From positions 248,001 to 312,000 of the forward strand of contig NZ_BCYP01000006.1 in assembly GCF_001598255.1 (NCBI RefSeq): a stretch of DNA of 64,000 nt. Reading direction: 5' to 3'. Position 1 is the first letter of the stretch. Every line of letters begins with the position of its first letter. The notes under the pieces were generated by a model. The model was given only the letters and a program-made list of their open reading frames with translations. It ran no database searches and was not told the DNA's origin. Of the stretch, positions 1-9,391 are shown in pieces. Made by a program: the position numbers and the translations under genes. The stretch is from Mitsuaria chitosanitabida ATCC BAA-476 = NBRC 102408. GTDB lineage: Bacteria > Pseudomonadota > Gammaproteobacteria > Burkholderiales > Burkholderiaceae_C.

Positions 1-1362
1 CTCGCGACGCTGGCCGTCGACAAGGCGCTGCAGAAGGGCCGTCGGGAACACCTGCGCGGCACGGTGCGGCGGCTGGGCTCACGCTTCGATGTCGATGCCT
101 TCGCGGGGCGCGAGCATCTGTTGCCGCCCTCGGGCGTGCCGTCGCCGCAGTCGCTGAGGGAGTGCCGGCTGGTCGCGATGACCACCACGCGCGCCGCCTT
201 CACGCTGAAGACGCTGCGCGAGCTCGCGGAAGGCGAGGGCAGCGAGAGCCTCAGCTTCGAAGGCATGGCGATCGCCTGGGCCTCGCCCTTCGATCTGGTC
301 GTCTTCGACGAGGCGAGCCAGGTGAGCCTGGCGCATGCGCTCGCGCTGATGCCGCTGGGCCGCGCGCGGCTCTTCGCGGGCGACCCGCAGCAGCTCTCGC
401 CGGTGCTGCGCAGCGAGGACCGCGGCGCGAAGCTGTGGCTGGGGCGATCGCCGTTCGCGGCGATGCCCAAGGGCCGAGCGGGCGGACAGGGCGCCCCATC
501 GCCGACGTCACAGAAGTCACAGGCCCCTCAGGCCTCACCGGGGGCGGTCGCGACCTGGCCGGTGGCGATGCTCGACGAGCAATCCCGCATGGCCGCGCCC
601 ATCGGCGATCTGGTCAGCGACATGTTCTACGACGGCGCGCTGCGCGTCGCGGCTGATGCCTCGGCCTCCGACGCTTGGCGCGAGGCGCGGGCGAGGGCGC
701 TCGGCGACATCCCGGCGGACGTCCATGTGAAGGTGCATCGCGTGACGCGCGAGGGCGGCTGGTCGGCCAGGGACCGCGGCCCGGTGAGACGCGAGTCCGC
801 CGAGGCGATCGCCGCCACCATCGCGCAGGCGCTGGCCGGTGGCGACTGGGGGCCGGAGGAATTGATCGTGCTGACGCCGTTCCGCGCGCAGCGGGCGCTG
901 ATCCGGCAGCGGCTGTTCGCGCAGGGCGTGGACGAGCGGGTGAAGGTCAGCACCGTGCACCGCGCGCAGGGCAGCGAGGCGCCGGTGGTGTTCTTCGATC
1001 CGGCCGACGGCACGCAAGCCTTTCTCCAGACGGAGGAGGCGCGGCGGCTGCTCAACGTGGCGCTGAGCCGGGCGCAGGCCAAGGTGGTGGTCTACCTGTC
1101 CTCGGCCGACCTGACGAATCCAGTGCTGGCGCCCATCGTCCACCGGATGCGGCTGGCGGCCGATCCGCGCGAGCCGGTGGCGCTGCGGTCGCTGGCCAAG
1201 GCGCCGGACTTCCCGTTCAACGCCAAGGGGCTGCGCGTCGCGGCGGGGCGGCTGGTGGGTGAAGTCCACCGGATCGCGCCGGACGGCCGGCAGTTCTGGG
1301 TCATCAACGAGAAGAGCGGCAACGAGGTCGTCATCGACACCGCCTTCTGGCGCGACCGCTGA
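1..1362 (+). CDS. SF1 (UPF1-like) DNA/RNA helicase, C-terminal part, 5' end outside window
   Basis: The reading frame is open from base 1, so the gene starts upstream and only about 453 C-terminal residues are present. It shows the hallmarks of the second half of a UPF1/AAA_11-AAA_12 superfamily 1 helicase: a Walker B / motif II block (VVFDEASQ), motif III with GDPQQLSPV, then VSTVHRAQGSEAPVVFF (motif V) and LLNVALSRAQ (motif VI). These act in ATP hydrolysis and strand translocation. A roughly 30-residue Gly/Ser/Gln-rich stretch after motif III looks like a loop insertion. The Walker A motif must lie upstream. Substrate (DNA or RNA) cannot be told from this part. Family assignment is confident, cellular role is not. 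Confidence 0.85.
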   Translation, partial: LATLAVDKALQKGRREHLRGTVRRLGSRFDVDAFAGREHLLPPSGVPSPQSLRECRLVAMTTTRAAFTLKTLRELAEGEGSESLSFEGMAIAWASPFDLVVFDEASQVSLAHALALMPLGRARLFAGDPQQLSPVLRSEDRGAKLWLGRSPFAAMPKGRAGGQGAPSPTSQKSQAPQASPGAVATWPVAMLDEQSRMAAPIGDLVSDMFYDGALRVAADASASDAWREARARALGDIPADVHVKVHRVTREGGWSARDRGPVRRESAEAIAATIAQALAGGDWGPEELIVLTPFRAQRALIRQRLFAQGVDERVKVSTVHRAQGSEAPVVFFDPADGTQAFLQTEEARRLLNVALSRAQAKVVVYLSSADLTNPVLAPIVHRMRLAADPREPVALRSLAKAPDFPFNAKGLRVAAGRLVGEVHRIAPDGRQFWVINEKSGNEVVIDTAFWRDR

Positions 1363-1456
1363 GCAGAGTCGCCCCGCGGGCTGCCCGGCCGTCCGGGCCG
1401 GGCCGTGGGGCGCCGACGGGAGTCGCACGGGCCGGAGCGCCGCGCGCCGCAAAGGA

Positions 1457-1481
1457 AAACGCCCCGCTGGGCGGGGCGTTT
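1457..1481. terminator. Bidirectional intrinsic terminator between helicase and rpoZ
   Basis: An 11-bp perfect stem, AAACGCCCCGC against GCGGGGCGTTT, with a TGG loop sits between two convergent genes. The A-run on one side and T-run on the other suit termination from both directions. It lies 95 bases after the helicase stop and 23 bases after the rpoZ stop. Confidence 0.8.
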
Positions 1482-1503
1482 CGATCCAGCGTTCAGCCGG
1501 GGA

Positions 1504-1707
1504 TCAGACGGGCACGCGGCGCAGCATTTCCACGCCGACGTCGCCGTTGGCGACTTCGCGCAGCGCGGTCACGCCGGGCTTGTTCTTGGATTCCAGCTTC
1601 GGGGCGTGGCCCTGGCTCAGCATGCGAGCGCGATAGGTCGCGGCGAGCACCAGCTGGAAACGGTTCGGGATCTTGGTCAGGCAGTCTTCGACGGTGATGC
1701 GGGCCAT
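1504..1707 (-). CDS. rpoZ: DNA-directed RNA polymerase omega subunit
   Basis: A 67-residue protein starting [10 protein letters not shown] and continuing with the [14 protein letters not shown] segment typical of omega. Omega binds the beta' subunit and helps RNA polymerase assemble; in many proteobacteria it is needed for ppGpp binding. Its length matches the short betaproteobacterial form. It follows gmk by 21 bases on the same strand. The gmk-rpoZ order is conserved in proteobacteria (usually followed by spoT), but here transcription appears to end after rpoZ at the hairpin at 1457-1481, and spoT is not adjacent. Confidence 0.95.
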   Translation of the reverse strand: MARITVEDCLTKIPNRFQLVLAATYRARMLSQGHAPKLESKNKPGVTALREVANGDVGVEMLRRVPV

Positions 1708-1728
1708 GCTGGTTTCCTGCAGAAGCGG

Positions 1729-2352
1729 TTACTCGATGAGGTCGAGCGCACGGAACACGGTGGACCGGTTGCGGCGCTGGGTCGCGTATTTTAGCCGTTG
1801 TGCCTGGACGATGGCTTTCAGGTCGAAAAGCGCGGTCTCGAACACGGCATTGATCACGACGAAATCGAAGTGTTTCGCCTGCGCGACCTCGTTGCGGGCG
1901 GCGTTCATGCGCTTGGCGATGACGTCCTCGGCGGTGTCGCCGCGGCGGATCAGGCGCTGCTTGAGCTCGTCCCAGCTGGGAGGGAGGATGAAGATCAGCA
2001 CCGCGTGCGGGAACAGCTGCTTGATCTGCAGCGCGCCCTGGTAGTCGATCTCCAGGACCACGTCCTCGCCATGGGCCAGGCGCGCCTCGATCGCGGCGCG
2101 GGAGGTGCCGTAGAGGTTGCCGTGGACCTCGGCCCACTCGAAGAACTCGCCGCGATCGACCATCGCGCGGAACGCCGCCTGGTCGACGAAGAGATATTCG
2201 CGGCCATGTTGTTCCTGGCCGCGCGGGTCGCGCGAGGTGTGCGAGACGGAGACGCTCAGTTTGGCGTCCAGCTCCAGCAGCGCCTTGACGAGGCTGGATT
2301 TGCCGGCGCCGCTCGGCGCGGCGACGACGAAGAGATTGCCCGGATATTCCAT
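1729..2352 (-). CDS. gmk: Guanylate kinase
   Basis: A 207-residue cytosolic enzyme that phosphorylates GMP (or dGMP) to GDP with ATP, a step in guanine nucleotide synthesis and salvage. The P-loop [14 protein letters not shown] is near residue 12, followed by the GMP-binding [10 protein letters not shown] segment and the GREYLFVD and [12 protein letters not shown] motifs, then [11 protein letters not shown] and the lid-region RLIRRGDT. Length is normal for the family. It lies 26 bases after yicC and 21 bases before rpoZ, so yicC-gmk-rpoZ is probably one transcript. Confidence 0.97.
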   Translation of the reverse strand: MEYPGNLFVVAAPSGAGKSSLVKALLELDAKLSVSVSHTSRDPRGQEQHGREYLFVDQAAFRAMVDRGEFFEWAEVHGNLYGTSRAAIEARLAHGEDVVLEIDYQGALQIKQLFPHAVLIFILPPSWDELKQRLIRRGDTAEDVIAKRMNAARNEVAQAKHFDFVVINAVFETALFDLKAIVQAQRLKYATQRRNRSTVFRALDLIE

Positions 2353-2378
2353 CGGCAGATTTTACGCGGGCGCCGCGC

Positions 2379-3296
2379 TCACTCGATGTTCTGCACCTGT
2401 TCCTTCATCTGCTCGATCGCGACTTTCATCTCGACGGAGATGTTGGTGAGCTCGATCGCCACGGCCTTGGAGCCCAGCGTGTTGGCCTCGCGATGCAGCT
2501 CCTGCATCAGGAAGTCCAGCCGCTTGCCGATGTCGCCGCCCTTCTTGAACAGGCGCTCGATCTCGTCCAGGTGGGCGCGCAGACGGGTCAGCTCCTCCGC
2601 CACGTCGATGCGCAGCGCGTAGGCGGCGGCCTCGTTTACGGCACGCTCCTGCAGCGTCTGCTCGGAGATGGTCTGCGTGGCGCCCGAGGCGCTCAGCGCT
2701 TCCTGCCAGCGCTCCAGGAATCGCTCCCGCTGACGCTGCACGGCGGCGGGGATCAGCGGCTCGGCTTGTGTGGCGAGGTCCCGCAAAGTGGCGACGCGCT
2801 GCTTGAGCATCGTCACCAGCTTGCCACCTTCGCGCTCGCGCGCTTCCAGGAATCCCTTCAGGCAGACGCGGGCCGCGTCGAGCACCGTCTCGTCCGCGGC
2901 GGTGCTGCTCGTGCCTCCGCTCTTGCACCAGTTCAGCGCTTCCTGGACGCTCAATCCCTGCGCCTTCGGCAGCCAGGATTGCACCGTCGACTCGAGGCGC
3001 GCCAGGCGGTTGAGCTGCTCTGGCTGCGGGTTCGGCCAGGAACTGTCGGTCTCGCGATGGGTCGCGATGCGCAGCTCCATCTTGCCGCGCTTGACCTGGC
3101 TGGTAATGAGCTCTCGCAGCGCGGGCTCGAGCGCGCGCAGCTCGTCGGGCATGCGGAAGCTCAGGTCCAGGAAACGGCCGTTGACCGAGCGGGCCTCCAC
3201 CGTCACCGCCGAGGCGGTCGCGGGGTTAGGGGTTTCGCCGGAGTTCGCGGGTTGTGCCGTGGCGCTGGCATAACCGGTCATGCTGTAAACTGGCAT
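2379..3296 (-). CDS. yicC: YicC family endoribonuclease
   Basis: A 305-residue YicC/YloC protein. It begins with the family signature MTGYA (MPVYSMTGYASA) and ends with the conserved segment running from RLDFLMQELHREANTLGSK to EQMKEQVQNIE. E. coli YicC is an RNase implicated in small-RNA turnover; the exact substrate here is unknown. The protein is somewhat longer than the common ~287 residues because of an insertion near residues 15-30 (PANSGETPNPATAS). It is the first gene of the run into gmk and rpoZ and is divergent from the kinase gene, with only 31 bases between the two starts. Confidence 0.92.
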   Translation of the reverse strand: MPVYSMTGYASATAQPANSGETPNPATASAVTVEARSVNGRFLDLSFRMPDELRALEPALRELITSQVKRGKMELRIATHRETDSSWPNPQPEQLNRLARLESTVQSWLPKAQGLSVQEALNWCKSGGTSSTAADETVLDAARVCLKGFLEAREREGGKLVTMLKQRVATLRDLATQAEPLIPAAVQRQRERFLERWQEALSASGATQTISEQTLQERAVNEAAAYALRIDVAEELTRLRAHLDEIERLFKKGGDIGKRLDFLMQELHREANTLGSKAVAIELTNISVEMKVAIEQMKEQVQNIE

Positions 3297-3327
3297 CAGC
3301 TATCGGTAGAGAAATCGAACCGCGATT

Positions 3328-4296
3328 ATGTCAAAGCCCAAACCGGCGCCCTTGCCCGCAGGCACCGTCGTGGGGGGCTATCAGATCATCAAGAAGCTGG
3401 CTGCGGGCGGATTCGGCGTCGTGTATTTGGCCGAAGACCCCGACCATCATTTGGTGGCGCTGAAGGAATACCTCCCGTCCTCGCTTGCTGAACGCTCCCC
3501 CGGCGAACTGACGCCACGCGTCAAGCCTGAAAAACAGCCGTTGTACCGCCTCGGCTTGCGCAGCTTCTTCGAAGAAGGGCGTTCGCTCGCCCAGATTTCG
3601 CATCCGAGCGTGGTCTCGGTGCTGAATTTCCTGCGCGAGAACGAGACCGTCTATATGGTCATGAATTACCTGCAAGGCGATACCTTGCAGGATTTCATCG
3701 TGACCGCCCGCGATTTGAAGCGTGACAAGGTGTTCCGCGAATCGACCATCCGGTCGCTATTCGACGAAATCCTCAAGGGCCTGCGCATCGTGCATCAGCA
3801 CAAGATGCTGCACCTGGACATCAAGCCGGCCAATATCTTCATCACCAACGACAACAAGGCGGTGCTGCTCGATTTCGGCGCGGCGCGCGAGGTGCTGTCC
3901 AAGGAAGGCAACTTCATCCGGCCGATGTACACGCCCGGCTTCGCCGCGCCCGAGATGTACCGCCGCGACGGCTCGCTGGGCCCGTGGACCGACATCTACG
4001 CCATCGGTGCCTGCATCTACGCCTGCATGCAGGGCTATCCGCCCAACGATGCGCCCCAGCGTCTGGAGAAGGACCGGCTGGGCCTGTCGCTCTCGCGCCT
4101 GCGCAACGTCTACTCGGACAACCTGCTCGAAGTGACCGAGTGGTGCATGTCGCTGGACCCGCTGACGCGTCCGCAGAGCGTCTTCGCGCTGCAGAAGGAA
4201 CTGTCCCGCGAGACCGAACGCCGCTACACGAAGCTCAGCTTCAGCGAGCGCCTGAAGCTGCAGCTGGAGAACCTGAAGACCGGGGCCAAGGCGTGA
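3328..4296 (+). CDS. Serine/threonine protein kinase (Hanks type)
   Basis: A 322-residue soluble kinase. Visible motifs in order are the glycine loop ([14 protein letters not shown]), the ATP-anchoring lysine in VALKEYLP, the catalytic loop [10 protein letters not shown], the metal-binding DFG in [10 protein letters not shown] and the APE-like AAPEMY. The catalytic loop reads HLD rather than HRD, so this is a non-RD kinase, which usually does not depend on activation-loop phosphorylation. There is no transmembrane segment or extracellular sensor domain. Its stop overlaps the GTG start of the PP2C phosphatase gene, so the two form an opposing kinase/phosphatase pair that is probably translated together. 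The substrate is unknown. Confidence 0.93.
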   Translation: MSKPKPAPLPAGTVVGGYQIIKKLAAGGFGVVYLAEDPDHHLVALKEYLPSSLAERSPGELTPRVKPEKQPLYRLGLRSFFEEGRSLAQISHPSVVSVLNFLRENETVYMVMNYLQGDTLQDFIVTARDLKRDKVFRESTIRSLFDEILKGLRIVHQHKMLHLDIKPANIFITNDNKAVLLDFGAAREVLSKEGNFIRPMYTPGFAAPEMYRRDGSLGPWTDIYAIGACIYACMQGYPPNDAPQRLEKDRLGLSLSRLRNVYSDNLLEVTEWCMSLDPLTRPQSVFALQKELSRETERRYTKLSFSERLKLQLENLKTGAKA

Positions 4297-5195
4297 AGTT
4301 CTCCGTCTATCAGGTGAGCCGCCGTGGCGGCCGCGAGAAGAACGAGGACCGCATGGGGTATTGCTATACCCGCGAGTCCGGCCTGTTCGCGCTCGCCGAC
4401 GGCATGGGCGGCCATCCCGAGGGCGAGGTCGCCGCGCACATGGCGCTGCAGAACGTCGCCGCGCTGTTCCAGCGCGACGCGCACCCGATCCTGAAGGAGC
4501 CGGCGCAGTTCCTCGAGACCGCCGTGCTGCTGGCGCATCAGCAGCTGATCGCCTACGCCGCGCAGCGCGGCATGAGCGACACGCCGCGCACGACCATCGT
4601 CGTCGGGCTGATGCAGCAGGGGCAGATCTGGTGGGCCCACTGCGGCGACTCGCGCATGTACCTGCTGCGCGACGCCGAGCTCATCGCCCGCACCCGCGAC
4701 CACTCCTACAGCGAGTTGCAGGAGGCCCTGGGCCGCCATGCGACCGGCGCGGAGCGCTTCAACCGCCACGTGCTGTTCACCTGCCTGGGCAGCCCCGGCA
4801 AGCCGATGATCGACGTCAACGGCCCGGTGCTGCTGCAGAACGGCGACCGCATGCTGCTGTGCTCGGATGGGCTGTGGAGCTCGGTGTCGGACGCCGACAT
4901 CCTGCGCCATCTCTCCGACAGCCGCAGCGTCGCCGACGCCGTGCCCGAGCTGGTCGAGCAGGCGCTGCGCCAGGCCGGCGCGCGCAGCGACAACGTCACC
5001 GCCCTGGCGGTGGAGTGGGAAGGCGAGGGCGATGCCCCCGACTCGATCTCCACCCAGGACCTGGACGACGAGGGCTTCGCCTCGACGATCCAGGGCGCCG
5101 CGGGCGCCGACGTGCAATTGGACGAAGCCGAGATCGATTCGGCCGTGCGCGAGATCCAGGACGCGATCCGCCGCGCCGGCAAGAAACCCACCTGA
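4293..5195 (+). CDS. PP2C-family serine/threonine protein phosphatase
   Basis: A 300-residue PPM/PP2C phosphatase. The metal-binding signatures are present: KNEDRMGY near the N-terminus, [11 protein letters not shown] around residue 35, [13 protein letters not shown], then LCSDGLW and SDNVTALAV. It removes phosphate from Ser/Thr residues with two Mn/Mg ions. The GTG start is chosen because it overlaps the kinase stop in a GTGA arrangement and the protein then begins right at the PP2C domain; the longer open frame upstream is a shadow of the kinase gene. The acidic tail of about 50 residues after the catalytic domain ([10 protein letters not shown] and beyond) has no recognised function. It is the likely antagonist of the upstream kinase. 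Confidence 0.92.
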   Translation: MKFSVYQVSRRGGREKNEDRMGYCYTRESGLFALADGMGGHPEGEVAAHMALQNVAALFQRDAHPILKEPAQFLETAVLLAHQQLIAYAAQRGMSDTPRTTIVVGLMQQGQIWWAHCGDSRMYLLRDAELIARTRDHSYSELQEALGRHATGAERFNRHVLFTCLGSPGKPMIDVNGPVLLQNGDRMLLCSDGLWSSVSDADILRHLSDSRSVADAVPELVEQALRQAGARSDNVTALAVEWEGEGDAPDSISTQDLDDEGFASTIQGAAGADVQLDEAEIDSAVREIQDAIRRAGKKPT

Positions 5196-5206
5196 AGGAA
5201 CACGAC

Positions 5207-5941
5207 ATGACCGCCATCGCCTCCCGCCCGCAAGGGCGCGCGGCCGACGCCCTGCGTCCGGTGCGCATCACCCGCCACTACACCCGCCACGCCGAGGGCG
5301 CCGTGCTGATCGAGTTCGGCGACACCAAGGTGCTGTGCACCGCCTCGGTCGAGGAGAAGGTGCCGCCGCACAAGAAGGGCAGCGGCGAAGGCTGGGTCAC
5401 GGCCGAGTACGGCATGCTCCCGCGCGCCACGCACACCCGCAGCGACCGCGAGGCCGCGCGCGGCAAGCAGACCGGCCGCACGCAGGAGATCCAGCGCCTG
5501 ATCGGCCGCGCGCTGCGCGCCGTCTTCGATCTGGGTCAGCTGGGCGAGCGCACGATCCAGATCGACTGCGACGTGATCCAGGCCGACGGCGGCACCCGCA
5601 CCGCGGCGATCACCGGCGCCTATGTCGCCGCGCACGACGCCGTGAGCTGGCTGATCGCGCAGGGCAAGATCGCCGCGTCGCCGCTGAAGGACTCGGTGGC
5701 CGCGATCTCGGTGGGCATCCATGAAGGCTGCGCGCTGCTGGACCTCGAGTACGTCGAGGACTCCGCCTGCGACACCGACATGAACGTGGTCATGACCGGC
5801 GCGGGACACTTCGTGGAGCTGCAGGGCACCGCCGAGGGCGTGGCCTTCACCCGCGCCGAGGTGGACGTGCTGCTGAACCTGGCCGAGAAGGGCATCCGCG
5901 AACTGCTCGTCGCGCAGCGCGAGGCGCTCGGCCTGAAGTAA
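5207..5941 (+). CDS. rph: Ribonuclease PH
   Basis: A 244-residue phosphorolytic 3'-5' exoribonuclease that trims the 3' ends of tRNA precursors and some other RNAs. Family motifs include [12 protein letters not shown], the substrate-binding stretch [17 protein letters not shown], the RALRAVFDL segment and [18 protein letters not shown], which carries catalytic-core residues. The ATG at 5207 is preceded by an AAGGAA ribosome binding site and gives the normal family length of about 240 residues. It begins 11 bases after the phosphatase stop, so it is probably co-transcribed with the kinase/phosphatase pair. Confidence 0.97.
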   Translation: MTAIASRPQGRAADALRPVRITRHYTRHAEGAVLIEFGDTKVLCTASVEEKVPPHKKGSGEGWVTAEYGMLPRATHTRSDREAARGKQTGRTQEIQRLIGRALRAVFDLGQLGERTIQIDCDVIQADGGTRTAAITGAYVAAHDAVSWLIAQGKIAASPLKDSVAAISVGIHEGCALLDLEYVEDSACDTDMNVVMTGAGHFVELQGTAEGVAFTRAEVDVLLNLAEKGIRELLVAQREALGLK

Positions 5942-6026
5942 CTCGAACGCTCGAATGGCGGGCGTCCGTCGGACATCGACCGGCGCTCGGACACCCCCGG
6001 ATGAACAGCAAGGATTGGAGCAAGCG

Positions 6027-6632
6027 ATGAAGTTGGTCCTGGCCTCCAACAACGCGAAGAAGCTGAAGGAACTGCAGGCGCTGTTCCAGCCGCTGGCGAT
6101 CGAGCTCGTGACGCAGGGCAGCCTCGGCATCCCGGAAGCGGAGGAGCCGTTTCATACCTTCGTCGAGAACGCGCTGACCAAGGCGCGCCATGCGGCGAGG
6201 GCCAGCGGCCTGCCGGCGCTGGCGGATGACTCGGGACTGGCGGTCGACGCGCTGGGTGGCATGCCCGGCGTGCTGTCGGCGCGCTATGCGACGCTGTTCG
6301 GCCGCGAGAAGAGCGATCCCGAGAACAACCGTGTGCTGCTCGATAAGCTCGAGGGCATCGAGGATCGCCGCGCGCGCTTCGTGTGCGCGCTGGTGGCGGT
6401 GCGCACGGCCGACGACCCCGAGCCGCTGATCGCGATGGGTCGCTGGCAGGGCGAAATCCTGCACGCCGCGGAAGGCGAGGGCGGCTTCGGCTACGACCCG
6501 CTGCTGTTCATTCCCGAACTCGGCCAGAGCGTCGCGACGCTGGGCGCCGAGGTCAAGAACCGACTGAGCCATCGCGCGCTGGCCTCGCAAGAGCTGCTGC
6601 GCCAGATGCGCGAGAGCTGGCACCTTGGCTGA
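6027..6632 (+). CDS. rdgB: RdgB/HAM1 non-canonical purine NTP pyrophosphatase
   Basis: A 201-residue pyrophosphatase that hydrolyses dITP, ITP and XTP to monophosphates, keeping deaminated purines out of DNA and RNA. Signature segments are LVLASNNAKKLKEL at the N-terminus, FVENALTKARHAA, ALADDSGLAVDAL and EGGFGYDPLLF. The ATG at 6027 is chosen because the conserved strand starts immediately after it; an in-frame start 72 bases upstream would add an unrelated tail. Its 3' end overlaps the hemW start by 8 bases, giving an rdgB-hemW pair that is common in proteobacteria. Confidence 0.96.
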   Translation: MKLVLASNNAKKLKELQALFQPLAIELVTQGSLGIPEAEEPFHTFVENALTKARHAARASGLPALADDSGLAVDALGGMPGVLSARYATLFGREKSDPENNRVLLDKLEGIEDRRARFVCALVAVRTADDPEPLIAMGRWQGEILHAAEGEGGFGYDPLLFIPELGQSVATLGAEVKNRLSHRALASQELLRQMRESWHLG

Positions 6633-7827
6633 CATCATCCGCATGATGCGGCCCGGCACGCTGACGCTGTCGGCGCTGCCGCCGCTGTCGCTGTACGTGC
6701 ACCTGCCGTGGTGCATCCGCAAGTGCCCGTACTGCGACTTCAACTCCCATGAATACCGCGACGGCCGCGAGCTCGACGTCGACACCGCGCGCGCCTACCT
6801 GACCGCGCTGCGGGCCGACCTGGAGGCCGCGCTGCCGCTGATCTGGGGACGCTCGGTCGTGTCGATCTTCATCGGCGGCGGCACGCCCAGCCTGTTCGCG
6901 CCGGAGCAGATCGCCGAGTTGATCTCCGACCTGCGCGCGCGCCTGCCGCTGGAGCCGGGCTGCGAGATCACGATGGAGGCCAACCCCGGCACCTTCGAGA
7001 AGGACCGCTTCGCGGGCTTCGCGCAGGCGGGCGTGACGCGGCTGTCCATCGGGGTGCAGAGCTTCGACGACGCCAAGCTGCATGCGCTGGGCCGCATCCA
7101 CAGCGGCACGCAGGCGCGCGCCGCGATCGAGGAGGCGGCGCGGTCCTTCGGTACCTTCAACATCGACCTGATGTACGCGCTGCCGGAGCAGACGCTGGCG
7201 GAGCTCGACCAGGACCTGTCGACGGCGCTGTCCTATGCGCCGCCGCACCTGTCGGTCTATCACCTGACCATCGAGCCCAACACCCGCTTCGCCAACGCGC
7301 CGCCGGAGCACCTGCCCGACCCCGACCTGGCCAGCGAAATGCTGGACCTGATCACCGCCCGCACCGGCGAGCGCGGCATGTCGCGCTACGAGGTCTCGGC
7401 CTATGCGCGCGAGGGCCATCGCTGCACGCACAACACCAACTACTGGCAGTTCGGCGACTACCTGGGCATCGGCGCGGGCGCGCACACCAAGCTGAGCTTC
7501 GCGCACCGCATCCTGCGGCAGGTCCGCTGGCGCGATCCGGCGACCTTCATGCAGAAGGCGGCCGAGGGGCAGGCCGTGTCCAACGAGCACGAGGTGGCGC
7601 GCAACGAGCTGCCCTTCGAGTTCATGCTCAATGCGCTGCGTCTGCGCGAGGGCGTGACGATGACGAGCTTCCTGGAGCGCACCGGCCTGCCGCCGTCCGC
7701 GATCGCCCAGGCGATGGCGCAGGGCCGCGCGAAGGGGCTGCTGGACGCGGATCCGGCGGTGATCCGCGCGACCCCCAAGGGCTTCGACTTCCTCAGCGAT
7801 CTGCAGGAACTGTTCCTGTCGGCATGA
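6625..7827 (+). CDS. hemW: HemW-like radical SAM haem chaperone
   Basis: A 400-residue HemN-related protein. The radical-SAM cluster motif is CIRKCPYC (C-x3-C-x2-C) in YVHLPWCIRKCPYCDF, followed by the SAM-binding IFIGGGTPSLF and MEANPGTF, and a C-terminal HemW-type winged-helix domain. HemW binds haem and is thought to deliver it to membrane proteins; it is not a coproporphyrinogen oxidase although often annotated as one. The assigned TTG start overlaps the rdgB stop; an ATG at 6643 would also leave the domain intact. The 3' end overlaps the convergent LysR gene by 35 bases. Confidence 0.92.
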   Translation: MADIIRMMRPGTLTLSALPPLSLYVHLPWCIRKCPYCDFNSHEYRDGRELDVDTARAYLTALRADLEAALPLIWGRSVVSIFIGGGTPSLFAPEQIAELISDLRARLPLEPGCEITMEANPGTFEKDRFAGFAQAGVTRLSIGVQSFDDAKLHALGRIHSGTQARAAIEEAARSFGTFNIDLMYALPEQTLAELDQDLSTALSYAPPHLSVYHLTIEPNTRFANAPPEHLPDPDLASEMLDLITARTGERGMSRYEVSAYAREGHRCTHNTNYWQFGDYLGIGAGAHTKLSFAHRILRQVRWRDPATFMQKAAEGQAVSNEHEVARNELPFEFMLNALRLREGVTMTSFLERTGLPPSAIAQAMAQGRAKGLLDADPAVIRATPKGFDFLSDLQELFLSA

Positions 7828-8782
7828 GCGCGTCGCCGCGCGCGGCGCTGACCTTGCCCGTGGCCAGACAGGTCGTCGAGCCGTCGAGCGCCTCGCGCGA
7901 CTGCGCGGTCTCCTTGTGCAGCCAGTCGATGAAGGCGCTGACGGCGGGCGCGTCCCGCGTGCCGGGCCGATAGACGATGTGATAACGCTGCGGCTCCTTG
8001 AGCATGGCCTGCCGCGGCGCGACGCGCACCAGGCGGCCGTCGAGCAGCGCATCGGCCGCCAGCAGCTCGCGCGTCAGGCCGACGCCGATGCCTTGTTCCG
8101 CCGCCTGCAGCAGGATGCCGAAGTCGTTGAAGATCGCGACCGGCACGACCTGGCGCCGCAGACCGGCCTGCTCGAACCACGCTTCCCACTGGCTCGCGTC
8201 GCCCAGCAGCGGCGCCTGCGCGAGCGCCTCCAGCGGCTGCCCGATCAGCTGATGCGCCAGCGCGGGCGAGGCCACCGGCAGCATGGACAGGTCGAACAGC
8301 GGCTCGCTCTCCACGCCCGGCCAGGGCCCCAGACCCTGGCGCATCGCGATGTCGAAGCCCTCGCGCTCCAGGTCGACCAGGCGCGGCGTGGCCTCGATCT
8401 CCAGCGTCACCTCGGGGTGCTGCGCATGCCAGCGGCCCAGGCGCGGCAGCAGCCAGCGCTGCGCGAAGGAGGGCAGCACCGTGACGCGCAGGCTGCGCTG
8501 CTCCACCCCATGCGCGGCGGTCGCCGCGCGCAGGCCCTGGTCGAGCTCCTGATAGGCGCGCTCGACGCCGCGCAGCAAGGCGCCGCCCGCCGCGTTGAGC
8601 ACCACCCGCCGCCCCTGCCGATCGAAGACCGGGAAGCCGAGCTGCAGCTCCAGCGCGCGGATCTGCTGGCTCACCGCGCTGTGGGTCAGGTTCAGCTCCT
8701 CGGAGGCGGCGCGCAGGTTCTGGTGCAGCGCGGCCGCGCGGAAGGCGGCCAGGTACTGGAGCGGAAGGCGGGGCAGGCGCAT
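7793..8782 (-). CDS. LysR-type transcriptional regulator (GcvA-like)
   Basis: A regulator of about 329 residues with an N-terminal winged helix-turn-helix (LQYLAAFRAAALHQNLRAAS, then SAVSQQIRALE) and a LysR substrate-binding domain of the GcvA subgroup. The ATG at 8782 is preferred because it places the LPRLPLQYLAAF helix at the start; an alternative start 36 bases upstream exists. The C-terminus carries about 30 residues beyond the usual domain end and runs into hemW on the other strand. The gene is divergent from the small membrane-protein gene at 8962, a possible target. The effector is unknown. Confidence 0.9.
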   Translation of the reverse strand: MRLPRLPLQYLAAFRAAALHQNLRAASEELNLTHSAVSQQIRALELQLGFPVFDRQGRRVVLNAAGGALLRGVERAYQELDQGLRAATAAHGVEQRSLRVTVLPSFAQRWLLPRLGRWHAQHPEVTLEIEATPRLVDLEREGFDIAMRQGLGPWPGVESEPLFDLSMLPVASPALAHQLIGQPLEALAQAPLLGDASQWEAWFEQAGLRRQVVPVAIFNDFGILLQAAEQGIGVGLTRELLAADALLDGRLVRVAPRQAMLKEPQRYHIVYRPGTRDAPAVSAFIDWLHKETAQSREALDGSTTCLATGKVSAARGDALMPTGTVPADR

Positions 8783-8961
8783 GGGGGAGGGACTCCTTGC
8801 TGGAAAGAATGGCTGCACAAGGAGGCAAGGATATAGCGTTTGGAGGGCGGATGCTGGGCATCTACAGTGACCAACATCGCGACGGACACAGCCTCCCCCG
8901 AGCGCTCCCGCCCCCGGCAGGACCGTCGCGCCGCCTCACCCCCGATGCAGAAGGAGCGACC

Positions 8962-9372
8962 ATGAACGAGCCCGACATCCCCCTCTCCACCCCCGTCCCG
9001 GCGGCTCCCTGCGCGAGCGGCACCTTGCCCGCGTCGGCCTGCTATGCCTACCGGCCCTGGCCGCGCCATCCGGTCATCGGACCGGCCTTGCTGGTGCTGG
9101 TCGCCGTGCTGTCGGCGCTGCTGCTGGTGTCGAACGCGAACGCCTTCAACGACGTCAACGCCGAGCTCCAGATCGCTGCCCGCGAGCAGCGCATCGCCCG
9201 CCAGGAAGCCGAACGCGTGGCCAAGGCCGAGGCCGCCCGCCGCGCCCTGGTGGCGGACGCCGGCGCGCCGCGTCTCCCGCGCGATGCGGATCGTGGCGCC
9301 GGTGCCGAGACCGCCCGGAGCGCGAGCGCCTCGCGCCCGCCGTCGCCGCCTCCCGCCGCCAAGAAGCAGTGA
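8962..9372 (+). CDS. Small single-pass membrane protein of unknown function
   Basis: A 136-residue protein with one clear transmembrane helix (about residues 40-62, VIGPALLVLVAVLSALLLV), then a helical charged stretch rich in Ala, Glu and Arg (EQRIARQEAERVAKAEAARR) that could be a coiled coil, and a disordered Ser/Pro tail ending in PPPAAKKQ. An AAGGAG ribosome binding site lies just before the ATG. I recognise no family. It sits divergent to the LysR gene, with 179 bases between the start codons, and is followed 19 bases later by a SnoaL-like gene. Confidence 0.65.
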   Translation: MNEPDIPLSTPVPAAPCASGTLPASACYAYRPWPRHPVIGPALLVLVAVLSALLLVSNANAFNDVNAELQIAAREQRIARQEAERVAKAEAARRALVADAGAPRLPRDADRGAGAETARSASASRPPSPPPAAKKQ

Positions 9373-9391
9373 TTCAGGAGTGACCCGCCCA

